Part shown: one piece after another, positions 61,016-64,000 of the stretch
Layout of the letters: the number at the start of each line of letters is the position of its first letter
Numbering within the stretch: position 1 is the stretch's first letter
Assembly: GCA_011772495.1 (NCBI GenBank)
Contig: WVZL01000032.1
Coordinates: 77,893 to 141,892 of the forward strand
Origin: Candidatus Aminicenantota bacterium
GTDB lineage: Bacteria; Acidobacteriota; Aminicenantia; Aminicenantales; Aminicenantaceae
Direction of reading: 5' to 3'
DNA: 64,000 nt
Position numbers and translations under genes: made by a program
Notes under the pieces: generated by a model
Told to the model about the DNA's origin: nothing
Seen by the model: only the letters and a program-made list of their open reading frames with translations
The model's database searches: none

Positions 61016-61374
61016 TTTTTAGGCGCGAGGCCGCTTACTCCTGGGAGGCCATGGCTGAAGAGAAGGCCGCAGGCTGTGTACATCATGAATTTTGTTGAAA
61101 GCAAGGGAAGTCCTTTCTCCTTTGCTAGCTCAATTCCCATTTTGTCTGGTTTTTTGCCCCGAACATACACTATGGCTTTGGCATCGATGATGTTGGCGGT
61201 CCTGACGGATTGAGCATTGGATAAACCTGTCAGAAGGAGGATTCCTGGTTTGCCAAAGGCTAAGACATCACTCATGAGGTCAGATCCTCCTGCAAATTTG
61301 ATCTCTAGGTCAAGGCAATCATCCCCGTAGACAACCTCAGCTTGAAGGAGTTCCTTGATTTCTTTCAAAGTCAT
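61012..61374 (-). CDS. DRTGG-domain protein (first copy)
   Basis: This 120-residue protein matches the DRTGG fold, with GGSDLMSDVLAFGKPGILLLTG, IVYVRGKKPDKMGIELAKEKGLPLL and a CGLLFSHGL end. It is paralogous to the protein at 58852 and is the first gene of the accessory operon, 175 bp downstream of the maturation-protease gene. The upstream spacer may hold its promoter. Confidence 0.82.
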   Translation of the reverse strand: MTLKEIKELLQAEVVYGDDCLDLEIKFAGGSDLMSDVLAFGKPGILLLTGLSNAQSVRTANIIDAKAIVYVRGKKPDKMGIELAKEKGLPLLSTKFMMYTACGLLFSHGLPGVSGLAPKK

Positions 61375-61549
61375 TCTAGTGTCTCTTGATGATTCTTCTA
61401 AATATGTTCTTGATATCAGTTATTTTGAAATTCGCCGAAGTTGTATTTACCCCTTGCTCTGGATTTCCGTCAGTCTTCCTTTTGGGAATTCCTATGGTAA
61501 CTTTTCAGGTATCCGGAAGTCAATATTAGAAAACAACGGGCAATAGGGG

Positions 61550-62089
61550 TCAGAAACATTCTTCGGCAATCTTTTTGGCTAATAAAGGAACGGCTTTTTT
61601 GACTGGCTCAGATAATCCCGGTTGAACTGTTTCTGGTATTGTTTTAGTCTGGCAGGCCATGACTCTTACCTTAACCGAACATAAATCCTGCAATTCCTTC
61701 AAAAGATTGGAGGAAGGAACTTGATGGACTGAGAAATCGTCGATTTTTTCTATGGGGATTTCTTCAAGAGAGATCTCAAAAGTCTCTCCTGGCTTTCTCC
61801 CTTTATCCACAGCATCGATGATAACAATGACCTCTGGTCGGACTTCGCTTAAAGAAATAGTAAACAGGATTTTTCTTATGCCCGTACCTACATCCAATAA
61901 GCATATATCGTCTGGAATCCTGTAGTGATTTATTAGGTATTCTACAACTTCGGGCCCGAACCCGTCATCACCGAAAAGCTTATTCCCACACCCGGCTATA
62001 AGGGTCTTTTTTCGACAGTAGCTGGGGAGTTTTTCCATTTCTTGAATATCGAAAAGTGGCACTAGGCCTTGTTTTTTGCCTTTACTCAT
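61550..62089 (-). CDS. NiFe-hydrogenase maturation endopeptidase
   Basis: The 179-residue protein has the M52 fold of HyaD/HycI/FrcD. LIAGCGNKLFGDDGFGPEVVEYL (nickel-sensing Asp residues) and IIDAVDKGRKPGETFEI are conserved, and FSVHQVPSSNLLKEL contributes the His. It cleaves the tail of the large NiFe subunit after metal insertion. The neighbouring large subunit carries an uncleaved tail, which makes this the obvious partner. Confidence 0.9.
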   Translation of the reverse strand: MSKGKKQGLVPLFDIQEMEKLPSYCRKKTLIAGCGNKLFGDDGFGPEVVEYLINHYRIPDDICLLDVGTGIRKILFTISLSEVRPEVIVIIDAVDKGRKPGETFEISLEEIPIEKIDDFSVHQVPSSNLLKELQDLCSVKVRVMACQTKTIPETVQPGLSEPVKKAVPLLAKKIAEECF

Positions 62090-62179
62090 ACGAAAAAAAG
62101 ACCTGATCGCTAACAGGTTGTCTTCAGTTGCGAGTGAATTCTTAGAAAAATTAGAGAATATTTAGTTTATTCTCGCGTC

Positions 62180-63622
62180 TCAGTTGGAAAATGTCGCTAA
62201 GGTATTGCCTTCAGGATCAATAATATCAATTTTTACACCGATTTTGCCATCCAGCCTATGGGTAGCGCAGGAAAGACAGGGGTCATGAGCTCTGATCATC
62301 ATCTCGACCGTGTTCAGAATTCCTTGGTCATACTTTCCATCTTTAATCAAGTCTTTGGCTGCGCTTTTGACGGACATATTAATCGGGGCATTATTGTGGG
62401 TAGTGCCTACAATCAGGTTAACATTGGTTATGATCCCATTCTCATCTGTTTCATAGTCATGGATCAGTGTTCCTCTGGGAGCTTCAACACAACCTACTCC
62501 TCTGGCCGCTCTTGGTTCAACTTTTTTTCTTATATCAGTGCTGGTGATCTCAGGATCATCGAGAAGTCGAATGGTGTTTTCTGCATTATAAAGGAGTTCG
62601 ATTAACCTTGCCCAGTGATAGAGCAGAGTTTGTTGGGCAGGGCGACCGAATTTTTCTCTGAATTCTTCGAATTCAGCTTGAGCCAAAGGGGTGTCGATTT
62701 TATCGCAGACATTGATTCTAGCCAGGGTGTTGGTCCGATAAATCCCATTTGGATTATCCAGATCCATTGAAAACTCGCCCGCTTTCTTCATGTATGGGAA
62801 CTTCAAATAGCTCCAGGGCTCGACATGCTCACTGATATAATCGGTGTAATCTTCGTACTTGAAATCTTCATAAGAACCGTCGGCAGTCATCATCCTCAGT
62901 TTTCCGTCATAAAGATCGAGTGAACCATCTTCTTTCACAGTCCCTAAAAATCCTGTGTTAATAACACCCAGGGATTTCACAACATCTAAGTATTTAGGAA
63001 AAATGTTATTTTTAGCAAAGGACATCGAGAATTTCGCCAGTTCGAGCAATTCATCTGCCATCTTCCTCAGCTCTTTTCTTTCTTCCTCAAGTAATGGACG
63101 GCTGAATCCGCCTGGAACAGCTGCAGCAGGATGGATAGCTTTTCCAGCAACCTTCTCCAACATCAGGGCTGCCATGTGCCTGGATTTGACCACATTTTTA
63201 GCAATATCTGGAGCTGCACCCAGAATGCCGATAACATTCCTGATTCCGTAATCAGCATCTGGGCCGAGCACGAAATCTGCCCCAGCCAGAAAATAGAAGT
63301 GGAGAATGTGTTCTTCCATGTAGGCAATGCTGTTACATAATTCTCTCAGTTTTTTCCCAGCCGGAGGCGGGTCCACTCCAAGAACAGCATCTGTTGCCTT
63401 GGCGGAAGCATTATGATGAGACCAGGGACAAACTCCACATATCCGGGTTGTAATCCTCGGCATCTCTTCGACTGGTTTTCCTATACAGAATTTCTCAAAG
63501 CCCCTTAACTCAATGACATTGACCTGAGTGTCACTCACATTTCCAGCATCATCGAGTTGGATTTTTATCTTTGCATGCCCTTCGATCCTTGAAACAGGTT
63601 GAATCGTCAGTGTTTTTCCCAT
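62180..63622 (-). CDS. mvhA: NiFe hydrogenase large subunit (group 3, MvhA-like)
   Basis: This 480-residue protein has the L1 motif RICGVCPWSHHNA (residue about 61) and the C-terminal DPCLSCATH motif, whose four Cys bind NiFe. Both motif Cys in DPCxxC are encoded by TGT/TGC, not TGA, so it is not a selenocysteine form. A tail of about 25 residues follows the His, the substrate for the maturation protease. The N-terminus SRIEGHAKIKIQLDD is typical of group 3c/3d hydrogenases. With MvhD in the Hdr operon, an Mvh-type link is likely. Confidence 0.92.
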   Translation of the reverse strand: MGKTLTIQPVSRIEGHAKIKIQLDDAGNVSDTQVNVIELRGFEKFCIGKPVEEMPRITTRICGVCPWSHHNASAKATDAVLGVDPPPAGKKLRELCNSIAYMEEHILHFYFLAGADFVLGPDADYGIRNVIGILGAAPDIAKNVVKSRHMAALMLEKVAGKAIHPAAAVPGGFSRPLLEEERKELRKMADELLELAKFSMSFAKNNIFPKYLDVVKSLGVINTGFLGTVKEDGSLDLYDGKLRMMTADGSYEDFKYEDYTDYISEHVEPWSYLKFPYMKKAGEFSMDLDNPNGIYRTNTLARINVCDKIDTPLAQAEFEEFREKFGRPAQQTLLYHWARLIELLYNAENTIRLLDDPEITSTDIRKKVEPRAARGVGCVEAPRGTLIHDYETDENGIITNVNLIVGTTHNNAPINMSVKSAAKDLIKDGKYDQGILNTVEMMIRAHDPCLSCATHRLDGKIGVKIDIIDPEGNTLATFSN

Positions 63623-63625
63623 GAT

Positions 63626-64000
63626 TTAACTCCTTTTTGGAAGAGGTCTCAAGCGACCGGCCCCAGCAAATCTGTTAAAGGTTGCAGCGCGATCCGGTAT
63701 CTGTTTGACATCAAGACCAATAGAGGACAGAGCCCCCATCATATCTACCATCGGATTGGCATCATCTCTGAGAGGTCCGAAACATCCTCGGCAGGGCATG
63801 TAGGCTTTTATGCATCGAGGTGTTTTTTCTGCTCCCCCGCAGCCTGATCTTGTGGCTGGGCCATTGCACAGGAAACCCTGTTCCATGTAACAGCGAACAG
63901 TATCCAGAGGCTTTCCGGTTTCAAATTCAAGGGGCTCAAGAGGCCTTTTCAAACTGGCCACAGCTTTCTCTTTTCTGATGGTCGGGCAATCATCACACAC
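63626..64000 (-). CDS. mvhG: NiFe hydrogenase small subunit, C-terminal part (MvhG-like)
   Basis: The frame is open at the right edge: the 'Met' at 64000 is a GTG that is most likely internal, with the true start outside the window. The visible 124 residues carry the Fe-S cysteines of the NADH:quinone oxidoreductase 20-kDa-like small subunit: VCDDCP, CNGPATRSGCGG and CRGCFGPL. They bind 4Fe-4S clusters that carry electrons from the NiFe site. It ends 3 bp before mvhA, the usual small-large order. Confidence 0.88.
   Translation of the reverse strand: MCDDCPTIRKEKAVASLKRPLEPLEFETGKPLDTVRCYMEQGFLCNGPATRSGCGGAEKTPRCIKAYMPCRGCFGPLRDDANPMVDMMGALSSIGLDVKQIPDRAATFNRFAGAGRLRPLPKRS

Noticed and set aside
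62180-63622. Selenocysteine NiFe hydrogenase
   Set aside because: The C-terminal DPCLSC cysteines are encoded by TGT and TGC.
1-64000. tRNA or rRNA genes
   Set aside because: Reading the intergenic regions by eye showed no TTCRANY-type T-loop with cloverleaf partners and no rRNA segments; a tRNAscan/Infernal run would be decisive.

Overview
The window looks like a chromosomal segment of a diderm, LPS-bearing, probably anaerobic bacterium of moderate GC. Diderm features are the LptD-type barrel end, heptose kinase, heptosyltransferase, O-antigen ligase, Kdo/LPS-kinase-like protein and barrel proteins ending in Phe. Anaerobic features are HdrA/Qmo-type and NuoEFG-type proteins, MvhD, a group-3-type NiFe hydrogenase, HypA/HypB and a DRTGG/PHP/FeFe-hydrogenase-like accessory operon. 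The mixture fits lineages such as Candidatus Aminicenantes, Acidobacteriota relatives or former Deltaproteobacteria. No rRNA is present, so this placement is only a guess.

Layout. (1) 1-5031, plus strand: end of an LptD-like gene, rmlA-rmlC-rmlB for dTDP-sugars, then two paralogous SDR genes of the GDP-mannose dehydratase/reductase type. (2) 5085-11201, minus: purF, then a tight LPS operon in the order trm112-like, heptosyltransferase, O-antigen ligase, membrane PHP protein, heptose-7-P kinase. (3) 11412-15263, plus: glycosyltransferase, Kdo/LPS-kinase-like protein, glycosidase-like TIM-barrel protein, methyltransferase. (4) 15260-25783: an SH3/beta-barrel protein (minus) and, across a hairpin-rich spacer, DUF1573, YggT, YggU, NupC, UspA, then dprA-topA-xer and a ComEA-like protein. 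(5) 25913-32284, minus: hypB-hypA, then a DPP-IV-type peptidase, methyltransferase, UbiA-type prenyltransferase, MgtC and rdgB. (6) 32564-33634, minus: a porin-like barrel.

(7) 34123-44590, plus, is the most unusual region. One operon encodes a QmoC-like membrane Fe-S/cytochrome b protein, an HdrA N-terminal half fused to NuoE, a HndB-like ferredoxin, a NuoF-GltD fusion with a long repetitive acidic tail, a NuoG-like ferredoxin fused to an HdrA C-terminal half plus a second HdrA, and MvhD. The first HdrA appears split between two genes, each half fused to a different NADH-dehydrogenase-type module. I infer a chimeric Qmo/Hdr-Nuo electron-confurcating or quinone-linked complex that could exchange electrons among NAD(P)H, ferredoxin, hydrogenase and the membrane.

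(8) 44834-48704: a PAS histidine kinase, an NtrC-type sigma-54 activator and, behind a near-perfect sigma-54 promoter, a response regulator with a Cys-rich output domain. (9) 48737-57229: two MDR oxidoreductases flanking a small membrane protein, with a promoter carrying a 22-bp-spaced operator-like repeat; then pckA, fbaB-pfkA (central carbon metabolism) and a zinc MDR dehydrogenase. (10) 57562-64000, minus: NiFe hydrogenase small (partial) and large subunits, a maturation protease, and a six-gene DRTGG/HATPase/FeFe-like/DRTGG/PHP/HATPase operon with no catalytic FeFe hydrogenase in view.

Non-coding highlights are two copies of an ~80-bp hairpin repeat, an eight-unit 9-bp tandem repeat, two structured spacers and several good promoters. 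I saw no tRNA, rRNA, CRISPR array or intact insertion sequence.
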